This document shows, in pieces, positions 18,028 through 27,101 of a DNA stretch of 64,000 bases. Positions within the stretch are counted from its first letter, which is position 1, and the number at the start of each line of letters is the position of its first letter. The DNA lies in the NCBI GenBank assembly GCA_965216695.1, contig OZ244212.1, positions 4,154,001-4,218,000 on the forward strand, read 5' to 3'. A program made the position numbers and the translations under genes. The notes beneath the pieces were generated by a model. The model was not told where the DNA came from. It did no database searches and saw only the letters and a list, made by a program, of their open reading frames with translations. The DNA is from G965216695 sp965216695. GTDB taxonomy: Bacteria; Pseudomonadota; Gammaproteobacteria; Pseudomonadales; Azotimanducaceae.

Positions 18028-19986
18028 TCAGCGCCGGCGTTTGAACACGAGCAGCAGGTTGCCGGGTTCATGAAAGTACAGGCCGTAGCCGGAGTTTGTA
18101 ACAAAATACCCGTCGCCGATCGCGGACCCCGCGCCGCTCATGCTGCCGCCGCGGCCGGCCACGCCGTTGATTGTATCGACGGGTTGTGTTGTGTCGTACT
18201 CCCACAGGATTGAACCGTCGTTGCGTGCGTACGCTCGGACGACGCCGTCGAGGTGTCCTGCGAACACAACACCGGGCGCGGCCGTGATTGCTGCGGACAC
18301 GCCGGGATCACAGAACTCGCGTCCCTTACCGCATTGATCTTCTTGCACATGGTTCCACAAGACGCTGCCGTCGATCGCGTTGATCGCGTGTACGCCCGGT
18401 CGCGCGAGATCGGGATCCAACACGTCGCCGTTGCGCGTGTCGTTCATATCGTTGATCGGCGCGTAAACGACATGGCCTTCGGCCGCCATGCCGAAATGCA
18501 CGCCCCCCTGAATACTGCCGCGACCGACGCGCTGCGCAAACAGTACGGCGCCTTCGGCGTCCGGATCCAGGCCGAAGATCGTGCCGTTCTTGTGTCCCAC
18601 GACAAGCACCTGGTCGCCGTCGGGCTTGTCCACCAGGATTACGCTGGATCCATGATCGAAATCTGGACCCTGCTCGGGTGGGCAGTTGGGATTGTCGGCC
18701 ATCATGCAGGCCACGTTCCATGCGTCCCCCGCGGTGCTCTGGCGCTGCCACAAACGTTCACCGGTTGCCAGATCTACCGCAATTACCGCATCGCTGTTGC
18801 CGTCCGCAGGGGTCGAGTAGTTCTCTCCGGTACCGAAGTACAGGCGGTTGCGCCGATGATCGATGGCAGGCGAATTCCATACCGGCGCACCGGAAGGAGA
18901 CAGCACGCGCGTGCCTGCGGCGGTTGTACTGGTGGGGCTCGGTGCGTCGGCGATGGCGTAGTGGCGCCAGATGGTTTTGCCGGTGGCGGCGTCCAGCGCA
19001 AGCACGCTGCCGCGGAACGTGCAGCACTCGTAGTCGGGGTCTGCTGCCGCAATGACTTCCAGCGACGAAACGGGTACGAATAGCCGTTGACCATGAATGG
19101 CCGGTGTGCCGGTAAGGGTGGCGCTGTGGTGGTCGTCCGCGCGTCGGGTCCAGACGAGCTCGCCGGTGAGCGCGTCCACGGCGTACAGTTTCGCGAGTAT
19201 GTCCCCGAAGTAGGCGAGCGGCCGGTCGCTCGCACCCGGCGTTAACACGATTCCGGTGCGCACCTCGGCGGTGGCTTGGAAAGTCCAGCGGGCGCAGCCG
19301 CGGTCGAGGTCGAAGGCGTACACCAGGCCGGATTGGGAGCCGACGAAGACCGCGCCGTAGCCGATGCTGGGCTGCGATCGGGCGCGCATGGCACCGGGAA
19401 ACGCAAACGCCCACGCCAGTTCCAGATCCGCGGCGGATGCGCCATCGATGCCGCCGACGTCATGCGGAACGAAACGCGACGTATCGTGTCCCCAGCCGAC
19501 CGCGCCCGGCGGGGAGGTACGGTTGAATCCAGCGATGCCATCGTCGCACATCGGCGTTTCGGCTACGGCGTCGGATCCGACACGGGTTCGTGTGATGTAC
19601 TCGGCGATGTGTTCGCGCTCACGCTTGGAAAGCCCCGCAGACTGCGTTGCCATGATGCCGCCGTTCATCGACTTCAAAATGCCGGTGGGCGTCATCATTT
19701 CCAGCCAGCTGAGATGCGGTGCCTTGGGTACCTGTCCGGTATGGCACTGCGCGCAACGGGTCTGATAGAGCGCCGCGCCGGGCATCGCCTCGCGCGGACC
19801 GAAGTCGCCGCTGGTTGCCTGAAACTGATCGGTACTGGACAGCACCTCGGCTTCTTGTGCGCCGGTGTCGGCGTTGGTTATGGCAGCGCGTTCGTCCGCC
19901 TGCTCGCCCTCCTGAGACGTGGTTGCGCATGCTGCGACGGCTCCCGCCAGAACGCTCACCAGGAATGCGGTTCGAAACGTTCGCAT
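18028..19986 (-). CDS. Cytochrome c/PQQ beta-propeller dehydrogenase (polyvinyl alcohol dehydrogenase-like)
   Basis: 652 residues with lipobox VAAC (Cys20). A cytochrome c domain has heme site CAQCH at 78-82 and a likely Met ligand in SMNGGIMAT. A PQQ-binding-like beta-propeller follows with repeated LDAATGKTIWRH, VDLATGERLWQ and INAIDGSVLWNH blades, and YECCTFRG with vicinal cysteines. This layout matches polyvinyl-alcohol dehydrogenase (cytochrome) and related quinoprotein alcohol dehydrogenases that oxidise secondary alcohols in the periplasm and pass electrons to the heme. No beta-diketone hydrolase is nearby, so a different alcohol may be the substrate. ATG has GGGGGAA upstream. Confidence 0.82.
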   Translation of the reverse strand: MRTFRTAFLVSVLAGAVAACATTSQEGEQADERAAITNADTGAQEAEVLSSTDQFQATSGDFGPREAMPGAALYQTRCAQCHTGQVPKAPHLSWLEMMTPTGILKSMNGGIMATQSAGLSKREREHIAEYITRTRVGSDAVAETPMCDDGIAGFNRTSPPGAVGWGHDTSRFVPHDVGGIDGASAADLELAWAFAFPGAMRARSQPSIGYGAVFVGSQSGLVYAFDLDRGCARWTFQATAEVRTGIVLTPGASDRPLAYFGDILAKLYAVDALTGELVWTRRADDHHSATLTGTPAIHGQRLFVPVSSLEVIAAADPDYECCTFRGSVLALDAATGKTIWRHYAIADAPSPTSTTAAGTRVLSPSGAPVWNSPAIDHRRNRLYFGTGENYSTPADGNSDAVIAVDLATGERLWQRQSTAGDAWNVACMMADNPNCPPEQGPDFDHGSSVILVDKPDGDQVLVVGHKNGTIFGLDPDAEGAVLFAQRVGRGSIQGGVHFGMAAEGHVVYAPINDMNDTRNGDVLDPDLARPGVHAINAIDGSVLWNHVQEDQCGKGREFCDPGVSAAITAAPGVVFAGHLDGVVRAYARNDGSILWEYDTTQPVDTINGVAGRGGSMSGAGSAIGDGYFVTNSGYGLYFHEPGNLLLVFKRRR

Positions 19987-20132
19987 GGATTCCCCCTACT
20001 CCCCTCATATGTGCCCGACCATGATCTTAGATTGTCGCGTATTGTTCTACCGCGCCAAACGGTGTCACGACGGTGTGGGCTAACGCCGTGCTAGCATCGA
20101 GTCCGGTCACGGGACGGGACTCCGGGCACACG

Positions 20133-21344
20133 ATGGGGGAGCGAACAATCGGCACCTATGCCGGCGCGCAGGACGCGCTGCGCAACCCGGATCTGTGCCA
20201 GGCACTCTACGACGCCGGTGATCAGGTGATGGCGGATGCTCTGATAACGTTGCATGGGGATGCGCATCGCTCGCGCCGTACCGTGGAGATGCGCGTGTTC
20301 AACCGCGGCTTCTTCCGCCACTACGAACACAGAGTTTTCCCTGCGGTGATTGGGCCGCTGCTCGACCCCCTGGTTGACGATGGAGAGATGGACCTGGTGA
20401 CGTTCGGTTATAGGGTCACCATGAATCTGACGGCGGATTTTGCGGGCATTGATCGGCACGACGACGCGCCGGCTGAAACCGACCTGCTCCTGGCCCTGGT
20501 GAAGAAGTTCAGCGAGGGGGCAACCATGGTGCACTCGACGCGGAACACGACGCAGCTGCGTGGTGAAGTGGACGAAGCCATGCGGACGTTCGAGCGACGC
20601 TTTCTATATCCGTCGCGGCAGCGGCGCCTGGCGCTGGTCCGGGCGTATGAACGCGGCGAGCGTTCGGATGCCGATTTACCCCGCGATGTCATCACGACAC
20701 TGTTGCGCGATCGTGCAGCGCACCCTCTGTCGGAGGATGTGTTCCGGCGAGAGATTGCGTTCTACCTGCAGGCCGGTGCACACAGTACGGCGAACAGTGT
20801 GGTGCATGCGTTGCACGAGATCTTCGACTGGCGCGAGCGCTGGCCCGATCGATGGGCCCGTTACGGGAGCGATCCGCTGTTCATTCAGCGATGCGTGCAC
20901 GAGAGTTTGCGCCTGAATCCCGCGAGCCCGGTCGCGTGGCGCCGGGCGAATCGTCGGCTGAGCATTCTGGGTGAACAGATCGACGCGGACGATCGGGTGG
21001 TCATCGATCTGAAGGCGGCTAATCGCGATCCATCCGTTTACGGCGATGACGCGGACACGTTTAATCCGCTGCGAACGTTGGACGGCGCGGCGTGGGCGTG
21101 GGGTTTGAGTTTCGGTTACGGGGTGCATGCGTGTCTGGGACGCACGCTCGACGGCGGTGTGCAGGCGACCGAATCCAGCGACCCGGAAACGCATCAGTAC
21201 GGTATTGTGGCGCTGCTGGTGAGGACACTCCTCGCGCACGGTGCGCAGCGGCATCCTTACCGTTTCCCGGTGGAGGATGCCAGCACGGTGCGCGACAACT
21301 GGTCCAGCTACCCGATCGTGTTTGCTAAGGGCGAAAGACTATGA
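20133..21344 (+). CDS. Cytochrome P450
   Basis: 403 residues from ATG 20133 (in-frame GTG 20073 is an alternative; neither has a strong ribosome site). I-helix oxygen-binding AGAHSTAN, K-helix ESLR (ExxR), and heme-binding FGYGVHACLG with the ligand Cys near residue 334 are all intact. It has no membrane anchor, as in soluble bacterial P450s, and needs a separate ferredoxin and reductase, which are not in this window. The gene overlaps the next SDR by four bases (ATGA), so oxygenation is probably coupled to alcohol oxidation. Confidence 0.9.
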   Translation: MGERTIGTYAGAQDALRNPDLCQALYDAGDQVMADALITLHGDAHRSRRTVEMRVFNRGFFRHYEHRVFPAVIGPLLDPLVDDGEMDLVTFGYRVTMNLTADFAGIDRHDDAPAETDLLLALVKKFSEGATMVHSTRNTTQLRGEVDEAMRTFERRFLYPSRQRRLALVRAYERGERSDADLPRDVITTLLRDRAAHPLSEDVFRREIAFYLQAGAHSTANSVVHALHEIFDWRERWPDRWARYGSDPLFIQRCVHESLRLNPASPVAWRRANRRLSILGEQIDADDRVVIDLKAANRDPSVYGDDADTFNPLRTLDGAAWAWGLSFGYGVHACLGRTLDGGVQATESSDPETHQYGIVALLVRTLLAHGAQRHPYRFPVEDASTVRDNWSSYPIVFAKGERL

Positions 21345-22075
21345 AACAGATCTTCATTACCGGTGCGGGTTCCGGGCTCGGCGCGTGTATCGCTCAACTG
21401 GCGGCGGCCCGCGGCTACCGGGTCGGCGTGTTCGACCGCGATGCGGCGGCGGCGGAGGCAGTTGCGGAAGAACTCGCAAACGCCGCGGCGTTCAGCGGTG
21501 ACGTGTGTGATCCCGAGTCGATCGAACAGGCACTGGACGACTTCGGGCGCCTCGACGTGCTGGTCAACAACGCCGGTGTGTTGCGCACTGGGCCTTTGAT
21601 CGATCACAGCGTCGAAGACTTTCGCGCGGTGATTGATGTCAATCTGAACGGCGTATTCACCGCTGGCCAGGCCGCGGCCAGGAAAATGCGAGAGCAGGGT
21701 GGTGCGATCATCAACCTGTCGTCGATCAACGGCATTCACCCAAGTCCCAATTGCGGTGCGTACGCCGCGGCGAAAGCCGGCGTGATCGGGCTGACGCAGC
21801 ACATGTCGATCGAGTGGGGTGAGTACGGAATACGCGTCAATGCCGTCGCACCCGGATTCATCGATTCCGGAATGTCTGCGCCGTTCTACCGCAATGAACG
21901 CGTGCGCGAGCGACGTGGCAAAGCGGTGCCGTTACGGCGCCTGGGGCGCGCGGAGGATGTTGCGGAAACCGTTTTGTTCCTTGCGTCGGACGCCGCTGCC
22001 TACATCAGTGGCGAAACCATTGCGATAGACGGCGGCGTGGTGAACAGCGTGCTGTTGCACCTGCCGCGCGAATGA
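21341..22075 (+). CDS. SDR-family oxidoreductase (second gene of the P450 operon)
   Basis: 244 residues with TGAGSGLG cofactor loop, an Asp after strand 2 (VGVFDRD, favouring NAD), intact NNAG, INLSSING, YAAAKAG (Tyr-x-x-x-Lys), and the C-terminal AIDGG. Start and stop codons overlap those of the P450 before it and the SDR after it by four bases each, so the three are translationally coupled. Probable role: oxidation of the hydroxyl placed by the P450 (inference). Confidence 0.9.
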   Translation: MKQIFITGAGSGLGACIAQLAAARGYRVGVFDRDAAAAEAVAEELANAAAFSGDVCDPESIEQALDDFGRLDVLVNNAGVLRTGPLIDHSVEDFRAVIDVNLNGVFTAGQAAARKMREQGGAIINLSSINGIHPSPNCGAYAAAKAGVIGLTQHMSIEWGEYGIRVNAVAPGFIDSGMSAPFYRNERVRERRGKAVPLRRLGRAEDVAETVLFLASDAAAYISGETIAIDGGVVNSVLLHLPRE

Positions 22076-22845
22076 CGATGAGCCTGGTGCCCATCGAAGA
22101 CTATTCCGTATTGATTACCGGTGGTGGGTCAGGGATCGGTGCCGGGGCCGCCGAATACCTGGCTACCCGGGGCGCACGCGTGACGATATCCGGTCGCCGA
22201 GCGGAGAAACTGCAGGAAGTTGTCGATCGCGTCGACGGCGCGATGCACGCGGTGTGTGGCGACGTGGGCCGGCCGGACGACCGCGAGCGGATGGTTGCGG
22301 AAGCCGTTGCGTTCGGTGGACGTCTGGACGGACTGGTCAATAACGCCGGCAACATGTATCGCGGGCCTCTGGCTACGCTTGAAACTTCCGCGCTCGAAAA
22401 CATCTTCCGCTCCAATGTGATCGCGCCGATGCTCCTCACCGGCTTGGCGCAGCCACACCTGGCGGCACGAGGCGGCGCGGTCGTGTTCATTGGTTCGGTT
22501 CACAATCGAAGGGCGTTTCCCGGGGTGTCGCCGTATGCGGCGACCAAAGGTGCTATCGAAGCACTGACTCGGTCACTCGCGGCCGAGCTAGGCGCGGACG
22601 GGATTCGGGTTAACTGCGTTTGCCCTGGCGCGGTATTCACCGAAATCAATCAACGCGCGGGATTGTTCACGGATGACGAAGCGCTGGCGCGGCTCCAAGG
22701 CATGAGCGGACTGCACGCGCTCGGCAGAATCGGCGAAACCGAAGAGATTGCCGAAGCGATCGCCTACTTCCTGCAGGCACGCTGGACGACGGGTGCAATC
22801 ATGGATGTGGACGGTGGGCTTGGACTGGGGCTGACCGAGGGTTGA
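22072..22845 (+). CDS. SDR-family oxidoreductase (third gene of the P450 operon)
   Basis: 257 residues: TGGGSGIG, SGRRAEKL after strand 2 (basic, suggesting NADP), NNAG, FIGSVHN, YAATKGA and VDGG. It overlaps the upstream SDR by four bases. ATG codons at 22072 and 22078 are both possible. It is convergent with rtcR, only 22 bases away. Confidence 0.9.
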   Translation: MTMSLVPIEDYSVLITGGGSGIGAGAAEYLATRGARVTISGRRAEKLQEVVDRVDGAMHAVCGDVGRPDDRERMVAEAVAFGGRLDGLVNNAGNMYRGPLATLETSALENIFRSNVIAPMLLTGLAQPHLAARGGAVVFIGSVHNRRAFPGVSPYAATKGAIEALTRSLAAELGADGIRVNCVCPGAVFTEINQRAGLFTDDEALARLQGMSGLHALGRIGETEEIAEAIAYFLQARWTTGAIMDVDGGLGLGLTEG

Positions 22846-22867
22846 ACATGGCGCGGGAGTCTGTGGC

Positions 22868-24484
22868 TCAAGTGTCGCGAATCTTCTCGAACGTCAGACC
22901 GAAGCGATCCAAATACTGCTTTATGCGGTGTGAGTCGTTGCTGGAGGATTTGCGCAGACGCGACGCCTGAAACAGCCGTCTTCCCGCGTCCGCCATGGAG
23001 CGGCTGTTGCGGCAGACCTGGATCACACCTTCGAGCTGGATGCGATCGAACCGGTCCATCTGATTCAGTTCATCTTCGCCGACGAACGACAGCAGCGCCC
23101 GACGTTCGTTGTCGTCGCTGCCGCCGCGGGCCCAACGGGTTTCCAGCAAGTCGATCTCTGCGTTGACGATGTTAAGCGACACGCGTCCGCCGTCCGCCAG
23201 CGTCGCCATGCGCGTGATGCTGGAGTTCAGGTCCCGGAAGTTGGCGCGCCACTGGGCTTGGGTGGTGGCGAAGCGGAGGTAGCGTTCGCGTGCTTCCCGG
23301 CTGAACCGGATCATGGTGCCCATGTTTGAGCGCGCTTTGTCGATCTCGAAATCGAGATTGGGTTCGAAGTCTTCGATGCGTTCTCTGAGCGACGGCAGGT
23401 GGTAGGTCCACAGATCCAACCGAGCGATGAGGTCTTCGCGAAAACGCCCGGTGTCCACCATCTGCCAGAGATTTTGATTGGTACCGGCAATCAATTGAAA
23501 ATCGCTGCTCACTTCGGTGTCGCTCCCAACCGGGAAAAAGTGTTTGGTTTCGATAGCGTTCAGCAGCATTGCCTGCTCCTCGACGCCGAGTTCACCGATT
23601 TCATCGAGAAACAGCAGGCCGTCGTTCGCTTCCCGCAGTAATCCAGGTCTGTTGGATGTGGCGCCGGTAAACGCTCCCTTTACGTGGCCAAACAATGTCG
23701 AGCTGACGGTGTCGCCGCGCAGTGTTGCGCAATTCACAGAAACAAAGCGTCCGGCGAACTGGTCGCGCTGTTTTTTCAGTTCGAAGATCTGTCTTGCCAG
23801 CTGAGACTTTCCCGCGCCGGTTGGACCGGTCAACAAAATGGGTTCGCTCGAGCGAATGGACACCTTTTCGATCTGTTCGATCATTGTGTTGAACGCCGCA
23901 TTGCGCGTTTGTATGCCCTGTTTCAGATAGGCCGTGCCCTCCAGGTGTTCGAGATGAAATCGCGACGCTATCTGATCGTACTTTGAAAGATCCAGGTCAA
24001 TTTCGTGGTAGCGACCAATGGGCGACTCACCCTCTTGCGGCCGCGCAGCGGGTGGCGAGGTCTGGATCAGAGTGCCTGGGACGTAGCGCGCTTCGGTCAA
24101 CAGGAACCAGCAGATCTGAGCGACGTGCGTACCGGTGGTCATGTGCACGAGATAGCGTTCGTTGTCTATGTCGAAGTCGTAATCGTCGGTGAAGGTTCTG
24201 AGCGTGCGGTACACGTTTGCGAAGTCCCAGGGGTCGTCCTGCTGTATCAGGTGGAGCACGACTTCGGTTTCCGGTGACACGCTCGCGATGTCGCGGCTCA
24301 CCTGTTTGGCCAGCGATGTGTGACGAACCTCGTGCAGGAGTTCCAGCCGGTCGACGATGAAGTCGTCGTGTTGGCACAGTGAGACGGTGGGGCGCCATGA
24401 ACTCCAGCGTTTGGGACCGCGACCGCGTCGGTCCAGGTTGGTCCCCAACATCCCTAAGACGACCGTTTTCATATTTATTTTCAT
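22868..24484 (-). CDS. rtcR: RtcR, CARF-domain sigma-54 activator of the RNA-repair operon
   Basis: 538 residues. The N-terminal ~180 form the CARF/RtcR domain (VVLGMLGTNLDRRG; PTVSLCQHDDFIVDRLELL; TTGTHVAQICWFLL). The AAA+ domain follows with Walker A GPTGAGKS (220-227), the sigma-54 contact loop GAFTGA (270-275) and Walker B LLFLDEIGELG (290-300). A C-terminal HTH-like segment (SRSMADAGRRLFQASRLRK) would bind upstream sites. In characterised systems the CARF domain senses damaged RNA ends and then activates sigma-54 transcription of rtcBA. Here rtcR is divergent from rtcB, with a -24/-12 promoter between them. Start at ATG 24484, or ATG 24472. Confidence 0.95.
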   Translation of the reverse strand: MKINMKTVVLGMLGTNLDRRGRGPKRWSSWRPTVSLCQHDDFIVDRLELLHEVRHTSLAKQVSRDIASVSPETEVVLHLIQQDDPWDFANVYRTLRTFTDDYDFDIDNERYLVHMTTGTHVAQICWFLLTEARYVPGTLIQTSPPAARPQEGESPIGRYHEIDLDLSKYDQIASRFHLEHLEGTAYLKQGIQTRNAAFNTMIEQIEKVSIRSSEPILLTGPTGAGKSQLARQIFELKKQRDQFAGRFVSVNCATLRGDTVSSTLFGHVKGAFTGATSNRPGLLREANDGLLFLDEIGELGVEEQAMLLNAIETKHFFPVGSDTEVSSDFQLIAGTNQNLWQMVDTGRFREDLIARLDLWTYHLPSLRERIEDFEPNLDFEIDKARSNMGTMIRFSREARERYLRFATTQAQWRANFRDLNSSITRMATLADGGRVSLNIVNAEIDLLETRWARGGSDDNERRALLSFVGEDELNQMDRFDRIQLEGVIQVCRNSRSMADAGRRLFQASRLRKSSSNDSHRIKQYLDRFGLTFEKIRDT

Positions 24485-24593
24485 CGTAACCTATCTACTA
24501 CGATAGTCTATGGGACTGCTACACAGAAGCCCAGGATTCCCGAATCCCGAATTAAGTTAATTAATACAGAGGGTTAGGCTGGAGTCGCCGGAG

Positions 24594-24610
24594 TTGGCAC
24601 GGTAATCGCT
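24594..24610 (+). promoter_or_regulatory. Sigma-54 promoter of rtcBA
   Basis: TTGGCACGGTAATCGCT carries GG at 24596-24597 and GC at 24608-24609 with exactly ten bases between, matching the -24/-12 consensus (TGGCAC-N5-TTGCW) except at one or two positions. It should start RNA near 24621, which rules out the longer rtcB frame and supports ATG 24671. It lies in the rtcR-rtcB gap, as expected for an RtcR-driven promoter. Upstream activator sites are probably within 24485-24590, where GGATTCCCGAATCC forms a short palindrome. Confidence 0.85.
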
Positions 24611-24670
24611 TTATACGAGGCATTGAATGATGTTCTACGACGAATACTCACGCGGATCGAGGACCCCGAT

Positions 24671-25915
24671 ATGACAGACACAGCGCAGACATCCGAGACC
24701 GCCTACGAAGTGATGCACGGCGAACGGGCAATCATCAAATCCTGGACCCGCGGCGTGGCGTTCGAGGCGGAAGCGCGCGCACAGTTGAAGAACATCGCGA
24801 GCCTGCCGTTCATCCACAAGTGGATTGCGGCGATGCCGGATGTCCATCTGGGCAAAGGGGCCACGATTGGCAGTGTTGTGCCGACGGTCGGCGCGGTGAT
24901 TCCGGCCGCGGTCGGTGTGGATATCGGGTGCGGCATGATGGCTGTACGCACCAGCCTTGCCGCAACGGATTTGCCCGATAGTTTGAGCGGGGTGCGCACC
25001 GCCGTGGAAGCGGCGGTCCCGCATGGACGGTCGAACCGTAGGCGCGGCTCCCGCGACAAAGGCGCCTGGGGCGAAGCGCCAAACGACGTACTGACCGCCT
25101 GGCAGAATCTGTCGTCGACATTCGACCAGCTGTGCCGGAAGCATCCGGTGTTGAAGAACACGAACAACGTGATGCATCTGGGAACGTTGGGTACCGGCAA
25201 TCACTTCATTGAGATTTGCCTGGATGAAACGGATCAGGTGTGGGTGATGCTGCATAGCGGTTCGCGGGGCGTAGGAAATCGAATTGGTACCTACTTCATC
25301 GAACGGGCGCGCAAGGAGATGGAACGTTTCCAGATTCACCTGCCGGACAGGGATCTGGCGTACCTGCCGGAAGGCAGCGACGGCTTCGCGGATTACGTGG
25401 AAGCCGTAGAGTGGGCTCAATCGTACGCGCGAATCAATCGCGAAGTGATGATGGTCCGCGTGATCGACGCGATGCGTTCGGAGCTGAATGCGCGATTCGA
25501 TGCACGCCTGGAGGCGGTGAACTGCCACCACAATTACGTGAATCGGGAGACGCACTACGGGGAGGACGTGCTCGTTACGCGCAAGGGCGCGGTATCTGCA
25601 CGCAAAGGCGAGATGGGCATCATTCCGGGCAGCATGGGCGCGCGATCGTTCATCGTGCGCGGACTGGGAAACCCAGAGAGCTTCTGCAGTTGCAGTCATG
25701 GTGCGGGACGCGTGATGTCGAGAACCAAGGCGAAAAAGCTGGTGAGTCTGGACGAGCACGTAAAGGCAACAGAAGGCGTCGAGTGTCGCAAGGATGCAGG
25801 GGTGATCGATGAGACCCCGGCTGCATACAAGGACATCGAGGCGGTGATGGCGGCACAGAAGGATCTGGTGGAAGTGGTTTACACGCTGAAACAGGTTGTC
25901 TGTGTGAAAGGTTAA
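24671..25915 (+). CDS. rtcB: RtcB, RNA-splicing ligase
   Basis: 414 residues from ATG 24671, with GAGGA seven bases upstream; the frame is open from 24623 but that is at the predicted transcript start. RtcB joins RNA 3'-phosphate or 2',3'-cyclic-phosphate ends to 5'-OH ends using GTP and Mn2+. Visible family marks: MPDVHLGKGATIGSVVPT, metal Cys in VDIGCGM (Cys87), LGTGNHFIE, HSGSRGVGN, NCHHNYV, GSMGARSFIVRG, and the guanylylated His in CSHGAGR (about His343). Length is close to the E. coli enzyme. It is followed 22 bases later by rtcA. Confidence 0.96.
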   Translation: MTDTAQTSETAYEVMHGERAIIKSWTRGVAFEAEARAQLKNIASLPFIHKWIAAMPDVHLGKGATIGSVVPTVGAVIPAAVGVDIGCGMMAVRTSLAATDLPDSLSGVRTAVEAAVPHGRSNRRRGSRDKGAWGEAPNDVLTAWQNLSSTFDQLCRKHPVLKNTNNVMHLGTLGTGNHFIEICLDETDQVWVMLHSGSRGVGNRIGTYFIERARKEMERFQIHLPDRDLAYLPEGSDGFADYVEAVEWAQSYARINREVMMVRVIDAMRSELNARFDARLEAVNCHHNYVNRETHYGEDVLVTRKGAVSARKGEMGIIPGSMGARSFIVRGLGNPESFCSCSHGAGRVMSRTKAKKLVSLDEHVKATEGVECRKDAGVIDETPAAYKDIEAVMAAQKDLVEVVYTLKQVVCVKG

Positions 25916-25937
25916 CGAAGACGCACGGAGCGCAGTT

Positions 25938-27029
25938 ATGGCAGACATCGAGATTAATGGTGCGATGAGCGAGGGCGGAGGACAGATCCTCCGCACCGCA
26001 CTCACGTTGTCGATGGCTACCGGTAAATCGATGGTGATCGACAACGTGCGCGCTGGTCGGCGAAAACCTGGCTTGCTGCGTCAGCACCTGGCCGCGGTAC
26101 GCGCGGCCCAGCGCGTTTCCAACGGACAAACGGAAGGCGCCGAACTGGGTTCGACGCGGCTTGCGTTCAGGCCCGGTCCGATTTGTGGTGGTACGTACGA
26201 ATTCCGGATTGGCTCCGCTGGCAGCACGACGTTGGTTGTTCAGACTGTACTGCCGGTGCTTGCGTTGGCGGATGTTCCGAGCACGGTGGTTGTACACGGC
26301 GGCACACACAATGGTATGGCGCCGAGCGTGGACTTCTGTGAACGCACGTTGCTGCCGGTGCTTGGACAGATGGGTTTGCAGACCCGGTCCGAACTGCTGT
26401 CGTACGGCTTCGCGCCCAACGGTGGGGGATGCTGGCGCATTCGTATTCAGCCGTGGTCGCAGGTCCGCCCTCTCGCGCTGTGCGAGCGCGGCGAGCCGGT
26501 GTCGCGTCGAGCCGTTGCCGTTGTGGGCAACCTGCGATCACACATTCCGCAGCGTGAGCTCGAGCGCGTAATGAAAAGGCTTGGGTGGAGCGAGAGCGAG
26601 GTGGCAATCGAGTCCGTCGAGTCGGCGGGTCCTGGCAATATTCTGTCGTTGCGGTGCGACTATGAGGCGATCGCCGAAACGTTCGAATCGGTAGGTGCGG
26701 TGGGTGTCAGTGCCGAGCGCGTCGCCGGTCGGGCGATCCGCGACGCTCGACGCTACCTGCACGGCGGATGGGCGGTGGGCGAGCATCTGGCAGATCAGCT
26801 ATTGCTGCCAATGGTGCTGGGCGCGGGTGGCGAGTTCTCGACCGGCGCCCCGAGCGAACATTGCGTGACGAACATGACGTTGATCGATCAATGGTTGCAG
26901 ACATCGAATTTCGATGTCGAATCCTCCGCATCGGGCGATCGAACGACGATTCGAATCCCGAACGGCCTGGCGTTGGCGCGCCGGCTCGAAGGAGATCCGG
27001 ACGGCAGCGTCTGCGATGCTCGCTCGTGA
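25938..27029 (+). CDS. rtcA: RtcA, RNA 3'-terminal phosphate cyclase
   Basis: 363 residues. RtcA uses ATP to convert RNA 3'-phosphates to 2',3'-cyclic phosphates through an adenylated His. Seen here: EGGGQILRTALTLS at the N-terminus, RAGRRKPGLLRQH, HGGTHNGMAPSVDF, GWAVGEHLADQLLLPM, and the nucleophile region SEHCVTN (His308). The C-terminus runs about 25 residues past the E. coli protein. The gene sits between rtcB and a tRNA-like element on the same strand and should be part of the RtcR regulon. Confidence 0.95.
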   Translation: MADIEINGAMSEGGGQILRTALTLSMATGKSMVIDNVRAGRRKPGLLRQHLAAVRAAQRVSNGQTEGAELGSTRLAFRPGPICGGTYEFRIGSAGSTTLVVQTVLPVLALADVPSTVVVHGGTHNGMAPSVDFCERTLLPVLGQMGLQTRSELLSYGFAPNGGGCWRIRIQPWSQVRPLALCERGEPVSRRAVAVVGNLRSHIPQRELERVMKRLGWSESEVAIESVESAGPGNILSLRCDYEAIAETFESVGAVGVSAERVAGRAIRDARRYLHGGWAVGEHLADQLLLPMVLGAGGEFSTGAPSEHCVTNMTLIDQWLQTSNFDVESSASGDRTTIRIPNGLALARRLEGDPDGSVCDARS

Positions 27030-27035
27030 GCAGGC

Positions 27036-27101
27036 GTTCGCTGCGCGGTTAGGACAGTTCTTGTAAACGAACTGGTCCCGGGTTCGAAACCCGGAAGGAG
27101 C
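27036..27101 (+). ncRNA. tRNA-like element in the rtc operon (Y RNA-like candidate)
   Basis: Seven bases after rtcA lies a tRNA-like fold. D arm: GTTC 27036-27039 pairs with GGAC 27052-27055 around a 12-base loop holding GGTTA. Anticodon-like arm: AGTTC 27056-27060 pairs perfectly with GAACT 27069-27073 around the 8-base loop TTGTAAAC. A 4-base variable region, GGTC, follows. T arm: CCGGG 27078-27082 and CCCGG 27090-27094 close the canonical loop TTCGAAA. The expected acceptor half complementary to AAGGAGC is not found upstream (only GCTC 27022-27025 can pair). So it is not an ordinary tRNA. Bacterial Y RNAs, which mimic tRNAs and can lie next to rtcBA, have this D-arm/T-arm module without an acceptor; a decayed tRNA is the alternative. 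The fold is seen by eye; the role is inferred. Confidence 0.5.

Noticed and set aside
27036..27101. Ordinary functional tRNA(Tyr or Thr)
   Set aside because: The 8-base anticodon loop, missing position 26 and absence of an acceptor 5' strand argue against charging, although GTA or TGT could be read from the loop.
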